A stretch of 64,000 nt of DNA, from positions 1 to 64,000 of the forward strand of contig NZ_QOLA01000019.1 of assembly GCF_003324565.1 (NCBI RefSeq). The letters run 5' to 3'. Of the stretch, positions 52,122 through 60,472 are shown one piece after another. The first letter of the stretch is position 1. The number at the start of each line of letters is the position of its first letter. This stretch comes from Streptomyces sp. SDr-06 (GTDB lineage Bacteria > Actinomycetota > Actinomycetes > Streptomycetales > Streptomycetaceae). A program made the position numbers and the translations under genes. The notes beneath the pieces are model-generated. The model saw only the letters and a program-made list of their open reading frames with translations. It did not search any database and was not told where the DNA came from.

Positions 52122-53315
52122 ATGTCCGCTCCTTCCTCCCAGCCGCCCCCCTTCGACCCGGCCGACCCGCTCGGCATCGACGACCTGCTCGGCCCCGAGG
52201 ACCTCGCGATCCGCGACACCGTGCGCTCGTGGGCCGCCGACCGCGTCCTGCCGCACATCGCCGAGTGGTACGAGAACGGCGAGCTGCCCGGCATCCGCGA
52301 ACTGGCCCGCGAACTCGGCTCGATCGGCGCGCTCGGCATGTCCCTGACCGGCTACGGCTGCGCGGGCGCCACCGCCGTCCAGTACGGCCTGGCCTGTCTG
52401 GAGCTGGAGGCGGCCGACTCCGGCATCCGCTCGCTCGTCTCCGTCCAGGGCTCACTCGCCATGTACGCGATCTGGCGGTTCGGTTCCGAGGAGCAGAAGC
52501 GGCGCTGGCTGCCCGGCATGGCGGCGGGCGAGATCATCGGCTGCTTCGGCCTCACCGAGCCCGACCACGGCTCCGACCCGGCCGGCATGAGGACGTACGC
52601 GAAGAGGGACGGCACCGACTGGGTGCTCACCGGCCGCAAGATGTGGATCACCAACGGCTCGGTGGCGGGCGTCGCGGTGGTCTGGGCCCAGACCGACGAG
52701 GGCATCCGCGGCTTCGCCGTCCCGACCGACGCCCCCGGCTTCGCGGCCCCCGAGATCAAGCACAAGTGGTCCCTGCGGGCCAGCGTCACCAGCGAACTCG
52801 TCCTGGACGAGGTGCGGCTGCCGGCCGAAGCGGTGCTGCCCGGCGTCACCGGCCTCAAGGGCCCGCTCAGCTGCCTCTCGCACGCGCGCTACGGCATCGT
52901 GTGGGGGGCGATGGGCGCGGCCCGGGCCTCGTTCGAGGCGGCCGTCGACTACGCGAAGACCCGCGAGCAGTTCGGCAGGCCCATCGGCGGCTTCCAGCTG
53001 ACCCAGGCCAAGCTCGCCGACATGGCCCTCGAACTGCACAAGGGGATCCTGCTCGCCCACCACCTCGGCCGCCGGATGGACGCGGGGCGGCTCCGCCCGG
53101 AGCAGGTCAGCTTCGGCAAGCTCAACAACGTGCGGGAGGCGATCGAGATCTGCCGCACCTCGCGCACGATCCTCGGCGCCAACGGGATCTCGCTGGAGTA
53201 CCCGGTGATGCGGCACGCCACCAACCTCGAATCGGTGCTCACCTACGAGGGCACCGTCGAGATGCACCAGTTGGTGCTGGGCAAGGCGCTCACCGGACTC
53301 GACGCGTTCCGCTAG
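52122..53315 (+). CDS. gcdH: Acyl-CoA dehydrogenase, glutaryl-CoA dehydrogenase type
   Basis: This encodes 397 residues. CFGLTEPDHGSDPAGMRTYA and KMWITNGSVAGVAVVWAQ are FAD-binding segments of the acyl-CoA dehydrogenase fold. KTREQFGRPIGGFQLTQAKL follows. MRHATNLESVLTYEGTVEMH near residue 367 carries the catalytic Glu in the YEGT form typical of glutaryl-CoA dehydrogenase, not isovaleryl or medium-chain enzymes. It would turn glutaryl-CoA into crotonyl-CoA in lysine or tryptophan breakdown. ATG 52122 has GAGG 7 nt upstream. The AT-rich palindrome before it suggests specific repression. Confidence 0.88.
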   Translation: MSAPSSQPPPFDPADPLGIDDLLGPEDLAIRDTVRSWAADRVLPHIAEWYENGELPGIRELARELGSIGALGMSLTGYGCAGATAVQYGLACLELEAADSGIRSLVSVQGSLAMYAIWRFGSEEQKRRWLPGMAAGEIIGCFGLTEPDHGSDPAGMRTYAKRDGTDWVLTGRKMWITNGSVAGVAVVWAQTDEGIRGFAVPTDAPGFAAPEIKHKWSLRASVTSELVLDEVRLPAEAVLPGVTGLKGPLSCLSHARYGIVWGAMGAARASFEAAVDYAKTREQFGRPIGGFQLTQAKLADMALELHKGILLAHHLGRRMDAGRLRPEQVSFGKLNNVREAIEICRTSRTILGANGISLEYPVMRHATNLESVLTYEGTVEMHQLVLGKALTGLDAFR

Positions 53316-53323
53316 GAACGGCC

Positions 53324-53360
53324 GGGACGGCGAGCGCCCCCCCGTGGCGGTCGCCGTCCC
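53324..53360. terminator. Hairpin between gcdH and the SepF-like gene
   Basis: Arms GGGACGGCGA (53324-53333) and TCGCCGTCCC (53351-53360), with additional inner CGCC/GGCG pairing, form a strong stem between convergent genes. No T run. Confidence 0.6.
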
Positions 53361-53407
53361 TCCCGGGGGCGGGCCCCCGGGGCCCCGCCCGTGGGGCATC
53401 GCAGGGC

Positions 53408-53845
53408 TCAGCTCTGGTTGAAGAAGCCACCGGTCTGGCGGCCCGCGGCCTCGCCGCTGACGATCTGGGTGTCGGCGGGGGTCAGCAGGAAGACCCGGGT
53501 CGCCACGCGCTCGATGGAGCCGCGCAGACCGAAGGTGAGGCCGGCCGCGAAGTCGACGACGCGCTTGGCGTCACCGGCGTCCATGGACGTCAGGTTCACG
53601 ATGACCGGCACGCCCTCACGGAACAGCTCGCCGATGCCCCGCGCGTCCCGGAAGCCGTCCGGCGTGACGGTGGCGATCCGGCGGCCCTGCTCCTCGGCTG
53701 TCTCGGAGGCCACTTGCACCCGCGGGTCGGTCACCCAGGCCTCGCCGGACTCGGCGGCACCTTCGGTGAACTCGTCGTCGTAGTAGCGGTCGTCGTTGTC
53801 CTCGACAAGTCCCAGCCATGCACTCGCCTTGCGCACCGATCCCAT
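53408..53845 (-). CDS. SepF-like cell division protein
   Basis: This encodes 145 residues. The N-terminus MGSVRKASAWLGLVEDNDDR is an amphipathic membrane-binding helix as in SepF. The C-terminal SepF (DUF552) domain has FREGVPVIVNLTSMDAGDAK and RVVDFAAGLTFGLRGSIERV, which match the conserved core including the G-L-x-x-G-x-x-x-R segment. SepF anchors FtsZ to the membrane. The main sepF normally sits in the ftsZ region, so this is probably one of the SepF-like paralogues of Streptomyces; I believe they are called Sfl proteins. ATG 53845 has a strong GAGGAGG. Confidence 0.92.
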   Translation of the reverse strand: MGSVRKASAWLGLVEDNDDRYYDDEFTEGAAESGEAWVTDPRVQVASETAEEQGRRIATVTPDGFRDARGIGELFREGVPVIVNLTSMDAGDAKRVVDFAAGLTFGLRGSIERVATRVFLLTPADTQIVSGEAAGRQTGGFFNQS

Positions 53846-54168
53846 GGACGCCTCCTCTCGCAGCGGTCTTCTTCTTGCTACTTCTTCAGTTCCGTATCCC
53901 TATGGTCGTCCATGATGCGGATACCGCGCCAAGTGGATAGTCGCCGCGCAGGTGATTCGTGACGGTACTGGCACAGATCATGTGGCGATTCGTCAGGAAT
54001 CCTCTGGGATACGCCCGGTACGGGAACCCCGGCGTAACAAAATTATGTATGTCCCTCCACACGAGTGACACAGCCGTCGTACGGGTGAACGGATCACTCG
54101 ATACGATGCGTGCCGCACTGAAGATCGACGCGTCGGGCGGGGTGCCCAACGTCACTCGGGGGAGAGCT
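53846..54168. other. Divergent intergenic region, SepF-like / DUF5685
   Basis: This is 323 bases without a supported gene; an open frame runs in from 53959 but the likely start of the next protein is GTG 54169. The region is AT-richer around 53860-54060. A -10-like TACGAT (54102-54107) lies 61 bases before GTG 54169, but I see no good -35. Confidence 0.35.
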
Positions 54169-55461
54169 GTGTTCGGAATCGTCAGGCCCTGTTCGCACCG
54201 GCTCACCGAGGGCCTGAAGACGGAGTGGATGGCCCATCTCTGCGGGCTCTGCCTGGCACTTCGGTCCGACCACGGCCAGCTCGCCCGGGTGGTGACCAAC
54301 TACGACGGCCTCATCGTCTCGGTTCTGACGGAGGCTCAGGCCGAGCGGAGCACCGGTTGGCGGCGCACCGCGGGGCCCTGCCCGCTGCGCGCGATGCGGA
54401 CCGCTCCCGTCGCCCGGGGCGAAGGCGCCCGGCTGGCCGCGGCCGTCTCCCTCGTGCTCGCCTCCGCGAAGGTCCGCGACCACGTGGCCGACCGCGACGG
54501 CCTGTTGAAGCGCAAGCCGGTCGCGCTCGCGGCCCGGCGCATAGCCAGGAGCTGGGACCGGGCCGGCGCGCGCACCGGCGCCTCGCTCGGCTTCGACACG
54601 GCCGTCCTCGTGGACGCCGTCGACCGGCAGGGCGCCATCGAGGAGCTCGCGGGGCCCGGCACCTCCCTGCTGACCGTCACCGAGCCCACCGAGACGGCCA
54701 CCGCGGCCGCGTTCGCGCACACCGCCGTGCTCGCCGGAAAGCCGCACAACGTCCCGCCGCTCGCCGAGGCGGGCCGCCTCTTCGGGCGGCTCGCGCATCT
54801 CCTGGACGCCGTGGAGGACCGGGAGGCCGACGCCGCGTCAGGTGCCTGGAATCCGCTCGCCGCCACCGGCACCGACCTCGTCGAGGCCCGCAGGCTCGCC
54901 GACGACGCGGTGCACGGCATCCGGCTCGCGCTGCGCGAGGTCGACTTCGTGGACGGCAGGCTCGCCCACGTCCTGCTCGCCCACGAACTGACCCAGTCGG
55001 TGAACCGCTCGTTCCGCACCACGGCCTGCGGCCACCCCCACGACACCGGGCACGAGGCGTCGTACGGTCCCTACGGGCAGCCGCCCCAGCAGGGCGGCAA
55101 CCCCTACCAGGGCCAGGGCCCCTACGGAGGCCAGCCGTACGGAGGAGGCAACCCCCATGGCGGCGGCAACCCCTACGGCGGGGGCCACTACGGTGGCGGG
55201 CCCGGCGGGTTCGGACCCGGCGGCCAGGGGCCCGGCTTCAGCCCGGAGCCGCCCCGCCCCCAGCCGCGCGGCTTCTTCGCGGGCTGCGCCGCGTTCATCG
55301 GCCTGTGCTGCACCTGCCGGCTGTGCTGCGCCGACGAGTACGAGGGGCCGTGGTCGCGCAAGAAGCGCGAGGGCTGCTGCACCGACTGCGACTGCGACTG
55401 CGGTTGCTGCGAGGTGTGCCAGTGCTGTGAATGCTGCGCCTGTCTCGGCGCCGGCTGCTGA
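54169..55461 (+). CDS. DUF5685-like protein with Cys-rich C-terminal tail
   Basis: This encodes 430 residues. The N-terminal helical domain begins VFGIVRPCSHRLTEGLKTEW and MAHLCGLCLALRSDHG. The paired Cys and CxxC, together with CGHPH near residue 288, suggest a metal site. Residues about 300-365 are a Gly/Pro/Tyr/Gln linker (GGNPYGGGHYGGGPGG). The last 63 residues contain 20 cysteines (CCTCRLCC and then DCDCDCGCCEVCQCCECC). The tail resembles metallothionein-like or prenyl/palmitoyl-type cysteine arrays, but its function is unknown. GTG 54169 has GGGGGAGAG just upstream; earlier in-frame codons show mixed usage. Confidence 0.78.
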   Translation: MFGIVRPCSHRLTEGLKTEWMAHLCGLCLALRSDHGQLARVVTNYDGLIVSVLTEAQAERSTGWRRTAGPCPLRAMRTAPVARGEGARLAAAVSLVLASAKVRDHVADRDGLLKRKPVALAARRIARSWDRAGARTGASLGFDTAVLVDAVDRQGAIEELAGPGTSLLTVTEPTETATAAAFAHTAVLAGKPHNVPPLAEAGRLFGRLAHLLDAVEDREADAASGAWNPLAATGTDLVEARRLADDAVHGIRLALREVDFVDGRLAHVLLAHELTQSVNRSFRTTACGHPHDTGHEASYGPYGQPPQQGGNPYQGQGPYGGQPYGGGNPHGGGNPYGGGHYGGGPGGFGPGGQGPGFSPEPPRPQPRGFFAGCAAFIGLCCTCRLCCADEYEGPWSRKKREGCCTDCDCDCGCCEVCQCCECCACLGAGC

Positions 55462-55493
55462 GCCGCGGCACGTCAGCTCCCTTACCCGAAGGG

Positions 55494-56462
55494 CTACTTG
55501 TGCTCGGGTGGTGAGATCCGGGACTGCTCGATGCCCGATCCCGTGGTGCCCCACTTCGCCAGGATCCTGTCGTACGTCCCGTCCTTCTTCAGCCGGTTGA
55601 CGGCGGCCTGGAAGGCCGGGGCCAGCGGGGTGTTCTTCTTGAAGGCGAAGCCCACGTCGAGGCGGTGGAACTCGTTGAGGAACGTCAGTCCCGGCTGTCG
55701 GTCGACCGCGTACCGCAGCCCGTTGATGGTCGACATGACCACATCGCTGCGGCCCTGCTGGAGCGAGATCCACAGCGCCCCCTGGTCGCTGTAGGTCTGC
55801 ACCGCGTACGGCTTCCTCCCCGCCTGTGCGCACTTCGGCCGGTTCTTCTCCAGGGTCGCCTCGAACGTGGTGCCCGCGCCGGTCGCCACGTTCAGGCCGC
55901 ACAGCTGGGTGAGGTCGGTGACGTGGGCCAGCTTGCTGTCCTTGCGGACGGCGAAGCCCTGGCCGTCGTTGATGTAGGTGACGAAGTCGATGGTCCTGCG
56001 GCGCTCGTCGGTGACGCCGAAGTTGCCGGTGCCCACGTCGTACTTGCCGCTGTCGAGCGCGGGCAGGATCGCCTCGAAGGAGGCCACCTCGCGCTTCAGC
56101 CTCAGGCCGAGCACCTTGGCCACGGCGTCCGCGAAGTCGATGTCCTGCCCGGCCACCGTCCTGCCGTCCTCCAGGTAGGTGGCCCCCGGTGGCGTCCCGA
56201 CGCTGGTGGCCAGGGTGAGGCTGCCCGCCGCCCGGACGCTCTCCGGCAGCAGCGCGGCCGCCGCCTCGTCCTTGCGGACGCCCGACACCACGTCGGTGGT
56301 GGGGATCTTCGCCCCCTGCCCGGCCGCGGGCGCCGCGTTGCCCGCCGCCCCCACGTCGGCCGGGTCCGGCGACCCGCAGGCGGTGAGGCCGAGTGCCGCG
56401 GCGGTGATCAGGGCGAACGCGGCGAAGTTGCGCGATCTGCTCAGGCTTGGGGACCGGCTCAT
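55494..56462 (-). CDS. Amino-acid-type ABC transporter substrate-binding lipoprotein
   Basis: This encodes 322 residues. A lipoprotein signal peptide ends LGLTACG (Cys 29). The SBP family 3 fold is shown by DIDFADAVAKVLGLRLKREV, ILPALDSGKYDVGTGNFGVT and ERRRTIDFVTYINDGQGFAV. It should bind a polar amino acid or organosulfur compound outside the membrane. A Cys-ending leader peptide lies about 190 bases upstream in the same direction, so cysteine supply probably controls it. It faces away from the permease operon it is likely to serve. ATG 56462 is the start. Confidence 0.9.
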   Translation of the reverse strand: MSRSPSLSRSRNFAAFALITAAALGLTACGSPDPADVGAAGNAAPAAGQGAKIPTTDVVSGVRKDEAAAALLPESVRAAGSLTLATSVGTPPGATYLEDGRTVAGQDIDFADAVAKVLGLRLKREVASFEAILPALDSGKYDVGTGNFGVTDERRRTIDFVTYINDGQGFAVRKDSKLAHVTDLTQLCGLNVATGAGTTFEATLEKNRPKCAQAGRKPYAVQTYSDQGALWISLQQGRSDVVMSTINGLRYAVDRQPGLTFLNEFHRLDVGFAFKKNTPLAPAFQAAVNRLKKDGTYDRILAKWGTTGSGIEQSRISPPEHK

Positions 56463-56654
56463 GACGGGGTGCGCTCCAGGGATTTCGGGCAGGCGGACGT
56501 GCCCGGGGTGACGGGTGAGGTGTGACCGGGTGGTGCGGGGACGCCGAGGGGAGGGGTGCGCGAGTGTTCAGTGATGTGAAGGCATGCGGAAAGGCCGCGG
56601 AGACACGGCGCGAAGGCGCACGGGAGTCATGAGGAAACCGTGCAGGGGGTCAGC

Positions 56655-56726
56655 TCAACAGGAAGAGGACCACACTCGACCGAAGTCGATGTGGGAGCGC
56701 GTGACCAGCCACTGCTGCGGATGCAT
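56655..56726 (-). CDS. Cysteine-type regulatory leader peptide
   Basis: This is a 23-codon frame starting MHPQQW and ending LVTRSHIDFGRVWSSSC, then TGA. The pattern (L-V-T/S-R-x-H-(I/V)-D-(L/F)-x-R-x-x-S/x-x-C at the very end) is that of short leader peptides found before sulfur-assimilation genes in streptomycetes. The terminal Cys codon is read slowly when charged tRNA-Cys is scarce, which should change folding of the downstream leader. The ATG at 56726 lies 6 nt after a candidate -10, so the message may be leaderless. It controls, by inference, the binding-protein gene 190 bases further on. Confidence 0.7.
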   Translation of the reverse strand: MHPQQWLVTRSHIDFGRVWSSSC

Positions 56727-56732
56727 GGCCCA

Positions 56733-56761
56733 AGTGGAACAGGCATCCGTTTCCGCGTCAA
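56733..56761 (-). promoter_or_regulatory. Candidate promoter of the leader-peptide transcript
   Basis: On the minus strand TTGACG (56761-56756) and TCCACT (56738-56733) are separated by 17 bases. The -10 is weak, but transcription would begin at or next to the leader peptide ATG at 56726. Confidence 0.42.
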
Positions 56762-56797
56762 CCGTGCTGAGACGTAACGCCCACAGTGCGGACAAGC

Positions 56798-56828
56798 TTG
56801 ACAACCTCCAGCATGCAGCGCATAGCCT
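56798..56828 (+). promoter_or_regulatory. Candidate promoter of the rightward ABC/monooxygenase operon
   Basis: A consensus TTGACA (56798-56803) is followed after 19 bases by TAGCCT (56823-56828); CATAGC at 17 bases is an alternative. The resulting leader is about 95 bases before ATG 56931. Confidence 0.48.
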
Positions 56829-56930
56829 CGGCGGCGGAACCCGTGCTGAGGGGCTCGGTTCCGCACCGCCGCGCCACGTGTTCGTGAAGGCCTTTCCCGT
56901 GTTCGATCTCTGCATCCACGGAGCCTTCGC

Positions 56931-57785
56931 ATGTCCCTCACCCTGTCCAAACGCCCGTCCGCAGCAACCGAGGACGGCTCTCCAGGAACCCTGCGCGTCG
57001 TTCCCCTGCGCCGAACGGGCCAGCGGGCCACGGCAATTGTCGTCCTCGTGCTGCTCGGCCTCGCGCTCGCCTCCGTGGTGCGCAACCCGGCCTTCCAGTG
57101 GGGCGTGGTCGCCGACTACTTCGCCACCGCCGCCGTACTGCGCGGGCTCTGGCTCACCGTCTGGCTCACCGCCGTCGTGATGGCGCTCGGCTTCGCGCTG
57201 GGCACCCTGCTCGCCGTCATGCGGCTGTCCGCCAACCCCGTTCTGAAAACGGTGAGTTGGGGCTATGTGTGGCTGTTCAGGTCGACGCCGATCCTGGTGC
57301 AGCTGCTGTTCTGGTTCAACATCGGGGCGCTGTACCCGAAGATCCTCGGGGTACGCACGGTCGACCTGATGGGCCCGGTCACCGTGGCGGTCGTCGGGCT
57401 CACCCTGCACGAGGCCGCCTACGCCGCCGAGGTCGTGCGCGGCGGCATCCTCTCCGTGGAGCGGGGCCAGGTGGAGGCCGCCCAGTCGCTGGGCCTCGGC
57501 CGGTGGCGCAGGCTCCGCCGGATCGTCCTGCCGCAGGCCATGCGCTCCATCGTGCCGCCCGCCGGGAACATGCTGATCGGCACCCTCAAGGGCACCTCGA
57601 TCGTCTCCGTCATCGCCGTCAACGACCTGCTGTACTCAACCCAGTTGATCTACCACCGCACCTACCAGGTGGTCCCGCTGCTCCTCGTCGCCACCCTCTG
57701 GTACGCCGTGGTGACCTCGCTCCTGTCGGTGGGCCAGCACTACGTCGAGCGGTACTACGCACGCGGCTCGGCGGGTGCCCGGTGA
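56931..57785 (+). CDS. Amino-acid-type ABC transporter permease
   Basis: This encodes 284 residues. It is a HisM/GlnP-family permease with about five or six membrane helices. AVLRGLWLTVWLTAVVMALG starts the transmembrane domain, WLFRSTPILVQLLFWFNIGA is typical of the polar amino-acid family, and EAAQSLGLGRWRRLRRIVLP followed by QAMRSIVPP is the EAA loop that docks on the ATPase. A basic N-terminal extension of about 30 residues precedes helix 1. ATG 56931 has CGGAG 8 nt upstream. It overlaps the FAD-protein gene by 4 bases. Confidence 0.92.
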   Translation: MSLTLSKRPSAATEDGSPGTLRVVPLRRTGQRATAIVVLVLLGLALASVVRNPAFQWGVVADYFATAAVLRGLWLTVWLTAVVMALGFALGTLLAVMRLSANPVLKTVSWGYVWLFRSTPILVQLLFWFNIGALYPKILGVRTVDLMGPVTVAVVGLTLHEAAYAAEVVRGGILSVERGQVEAAQSLGLGRWRRLRRIVLPQAMRSIVPPAGNMLIGTLKGTSIVSVIAVNDLLYSTQLIYHRTYQVVPLLLVATLWYAVVTSLLSVGQHYVERYYARGSAGAR

Positions 57786-59554
57786 ACGCGTCCGTCGTCG
57801 TGGTCGGGGCCGGTCCGCGGGGAACCGGTCTCCTGGAACGGCTCGCCGCCAACCTCCCCCTCCTGTACGGCGACCGGCCCCTGGACATCCATCTGGTGGA
57901 CCCGCACCCCGCGGGCGGCGGGCGGATCTGGCGGGCCGACCAGTCGCCGCTGCTGTGGATGAACTCCATGGCCGAGGACGTCACCATGTTCACCGACGAC
58001 ACCGTCCCGCAGGACGGCCCGGTGCGCCCCGGCCCCACCCTCGCCGAGTGGTCCGGCCTCGACGGCCGCGTCTTCCCCAGCCGGCGGGCGCAGGGCGCGT
58101 ATCTGCGCTGGGTGTACGAGGGCGCGGTGGCCGCGCTGCCGCCCACCGTCACCGTGCACGAGCACCGCGCCCGCGCCACCCGGCTCAGCGGGCCGCGCGA
58201 GGGACGCCAGCGGGTGTGGCTGGAAGGCCGCACCGAACCGCTCGTCGCCGACCTGGTCGTCCTCGCCCTCGGCCACCTGGACGCCGAACCCGACGCGGAA
58301 CAGAGGGAGTTGGCGGACTTCGCCGACCGGCACGGCCTGGTGCACCTGCCGCCCGCCTTCACCGCCGACAGCGACCTGACCCCCCTGCGCCCGGGCGCGC
58401 CCGTCATCGTCCGGGGCTTCGGACTCGCCTTCGTCGACCTCATGGCCCTGCTCACCGAGGGCCGCGGCGGACGCTACGACGCGGACGGCACCTACCACCC
58501 CTCCGGCCGGGAACCCGTGCTGTACGTCGGGTCCCGGCGCGGCGTGCCCTACCACTCCAAGATCGGCTACACCTGGACCGGCGAACGCCCGCCCCTGCCG
58601 CGGTTCTTCGGCCCGGCCGAGGTGGACGCCCTCCTGAGCCGCCCGGCCCGGCCCGACTTCCGGCGCGACCTGTGGCCCTTGATCGACAAGGAGCTGGGCT
58701 TCGCCCACTACCACCGCCTGTTCACCGCCCACCCCGAGCGCACCCGGGGCGCCTGGGCCGACTTCGAGGAGAAGTACGCCGCCGCCGACCCCGGCAGCCC
58801 GGCGCTCGGGGCCCTGATCGCCGCCGCCGTCCCCGATCCCGCCGACCGCCTCGACCTCGAAGCCCTCGACCACCCGCTCGACGGCCTCCGCTTCACCTCG
58901 TACGAGAGCCTCCAGGACGGCCTGCGCGCCCACATCCGGTCCGACCTGACGCGCCGTCATGACCCCGGCCACAGCGCGGACCTGGCGGTGTTCCTCGGCC
59001 TGCTCTCCGTCTACGGGCAACTGCTGCGGGTGGGCGACGTGGGCGGCTGGTGGCACGGCTTCTTCAGCTTCCTCGCCTCCGGTCCGCCCGGGCCCCGGCT
59101 GCGTCAGCTGCTCGCGCTGTCCGACGCGGGCGTCGTGCGCTTCCTCGGCGCGGGCGTCACCGTGGAGGCCGACGAGGCGCGGGGCGTCTTCAGGGCGGGC
59201 AGCGCCAGTGTGCCCGGCCGGTGGATCGAGGCGACGGCCCTGGTGGAGGCCCGGCTGCCCGAGCCCAGCGCGGAGCGCCCCGGCAGCCCACTGCTCCGCT
59301 CGCTGTACGAGGAGGGGGCGGGCGCGGCCGACACCGGCCTGCTCCAGGTCGACCCCGCCGACGGCCGGATCCTCGGCAGGGACGGCCGGGCGCACCCGCG
59401 CCGGTTCGCGCTCGGCCCCTTCACCGTCGCGCGTGCGGCGGGGGCCTTCACCAGGCCGCGCACCGGGGGCGCCGCGTTCCGGCAGAACGACGCCACGGCC
59501 CGCGCCGCGCTGAGCTTCCTGCGCGACCTCGCGTGTCGCCGCCTCAGCGCCTGA
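57782..59554 (+). CDS. FAD/NAD(P)-binding protein (FAD-NAD(P)-binding family)
   Basis: This encodes 590 residues. The start VVVVGAGPRGTGLLERLAAN is a GxGxxG dinucleotide fold. DIHLVDPHPAGGGRIWRADQ with the following WMNSMAEDVTMF is the conserved N-terminal FAD-NAD(P)-binding region found in HI0933/YdhS-like proteins. LVVLALGHLDAEPD and VIVRGFGLAFVDLMALLTEG give the second nucleotide-contact strands. The reaction is unknown; the operon context suggests redox chemistry on an imported sulfur or amino compound. GTG 57782 overlaps the permease stop. Confidence 0.85.
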   Translation: MNASVVVVGAGPRGTGLLERLAANLPLLYGDRPLDIHLVDPHPAGGGRIWRADQSPLLWMNSMAEDVTMFTDDTVPQDGPVRPGPTLAEWSGLDGRVFPSRRAQGAYLRWVYEGAVAALPPTVTVHEHRARATRLSGPREGRQRVWLEGRTEPLVADLVVLALGHLDAEPDAEQRELADFADRHGLVHLPPAFTADSDLTPLRPGAPVIVRGFGLAFVDLMALLTEGRGGRYDADGTYHPSGREPVLYVGSRRGVPYHSKIGYTWTGERPPLPRFFGPAEVDALLSRPARPDFRRDLWPLIDKELGFAHYHRLFTAHPERTRGAWADFEEKYAAADPGSPALGALIAAAVPDPADRLDLEALDHPLDGLRFTSYESLQDGLRAHIRSDLTRRHDPGHSADLAVFLGLLSVYGQLLRVGDVGGWWHGFFSFLASGPPGPRLRQLLALSDAGVVRFLGAGVTVEADEARGVFRAGSASVPGRWIEATALVEARLPEPSAERPGSPLLRSLYEEGAGAADTGLLQVDPADGRILGRDGRAHPRRFALGPFTVARAAGAFTRPRTGGAAFRQNDATARAALSFLRDLACRRLSA

Positions 59555-59587
59555 CCGCCGCCCCCGCCCCCTCCCCGAAGGACACCC

Positions 59588-60472
59588 ATGTCGCTCACCA
59601 GCGATCCGCCCCTCGACACGGCCGCCCCCGGACTGCGGCCCGACCCCGCCTCGCTCAAGGTGGTGCCCGTGCGCAGGCCCTGGCGCTGGGCCGCGGTCGC
59701 CGTCACCGCGGTGCTCGTCGCCCAGTTCGGCCACGGGCTCCTCACCAACCCGGCCTGGGAGTGGGGCGTCTTCGCCCGCTTCTTCACCACCCAGACCATC
59801 CTCAAGGCCGTCGGGGTCACCCTCCAACTCACCGTCTACGGAACGGCACTCGGCTTCGCGCTCGGCGTCGTCCTCGCCTTCATGCGCCTGTCGGGCAGCC
59901 CGTTCCTGAAGGCCGTGGCCTTCGGCTACATCTGGGCCTTCCGCTCGATCCCGCTCATCGTGCAACTGCTCTTCTGGTTCAACCTGGCCTACCTGTACAA
60001 GCGGCTGACGTTCGGCATCCCCTTCGGGCCCGGCTTCTTCGCCTTCGACACGGTGGGGCTCGTCGGCGCGATGAGCGCGGCCGTCCTCGGCCTCGCCCTG
60101 CACCAGGCGGCGTACGCGGCCGAGATCGTCCGCGGCGGCGTACTGGCCGTCGACGCCGGCCAGTCGGAGGCGGCGGCCGCCCTCGGTATCCCCCGGCTCC
60201 GGCAGATCCGGCGGATCGTGCTGCCCCAGGCGATGCGCTCCATCCTGCCCAACGCCGCCAACGAGATCATCTCGCTCTTCAAGGGCACCTCGATCGTCTC
60301 CGTCATGGCGATCGGCGAGCTCTTCTACCAGGTGCAGGTCGTCTACGGCCGCAACGGCAGGGTCGTGCCGCTGCTCATGGTCGCCACCGTCTGGTACGTG
60401 CTGCTCACCACCGTGCTCTCCGTCCTCCAGCACTACGTCGAACGCCACTACGCGAAGGGGGCCGTGCGATGA
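59588..60472 (+). CDS. Amino-acid-type ABC transporter permease (second)
   Basis: This encodes 294 residues and is a paralogue of the permease at the head of the operon. TILKAVGVTLQLTVYGTALG opens the membrane domain, AFRSIPLIVQLLFWFNLAYL follows, and EAAAALGIPRLRQIRRIVLP with QAMRSILPNAANE is the EAA loop. The two permeases may form a heterodimer or serve two binding proteins. ATG 59588 has GAAGGA about 8 nt upstream. It overlaps the ATPase gene by 4 bases. Confidence 0.92.
   Translation: MSLTSDPPLDTAAPGLRPDPASLKVVPVRRPWRWAAVAVTAVLVAQFGHGLLTNPAWEWGVFARFFTTQTILKAVGVTLQLTVYGTALGFALGVVLAFMRLSGSPFLKAVAFGYIWAFRSIPLIVQLLFWFNLAYLYKRLTFGIPFGPGFFAFDTVGLVGAMSAAVLGLALHQAAYAAEIVRGGVLAVDAGQSEAAAALGIPRLRQIRRIVLPQAMRSILPNAANEIISLFKGTSIVSVMAIGELFYQVQVVYGRNGRVVPLLMVATVWYVLLTTVLSVLQHYVERHYAKGAVR

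Larger units (their letters stand above)
56463..56930. other. Divergent control region of the sulfur-type transport island
   Basis: These 468 bases lie between the leftward binding-protein gene and the rightward permease gene. They contain the leftward leader peptide (56726-56655), its candidate promoter, and a rightward candidate promoter at 56798-56828. The 190 bases between the leader peptide and the binding protein should hold the attenuator; I could not resolve a single best hairpin by eye. Confidence 0.5.

Noticed and set aside
56813..56887. Rightward 24-codon frame starting MQRIASAAEP and ending HRRATCS as a second cysteine leader peptide
   Set aside because: It starts upstream of the expected transcription start of the TTGACA/TAGCCT promoter and lacks the R-x-H-(I/V)-D pattern; the Cys is not last.
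56584..57180. Rightward frame covering the divergent control region and the start of the first permease
   Set aside because: It overlaps the permease in another frame and shows no domain.
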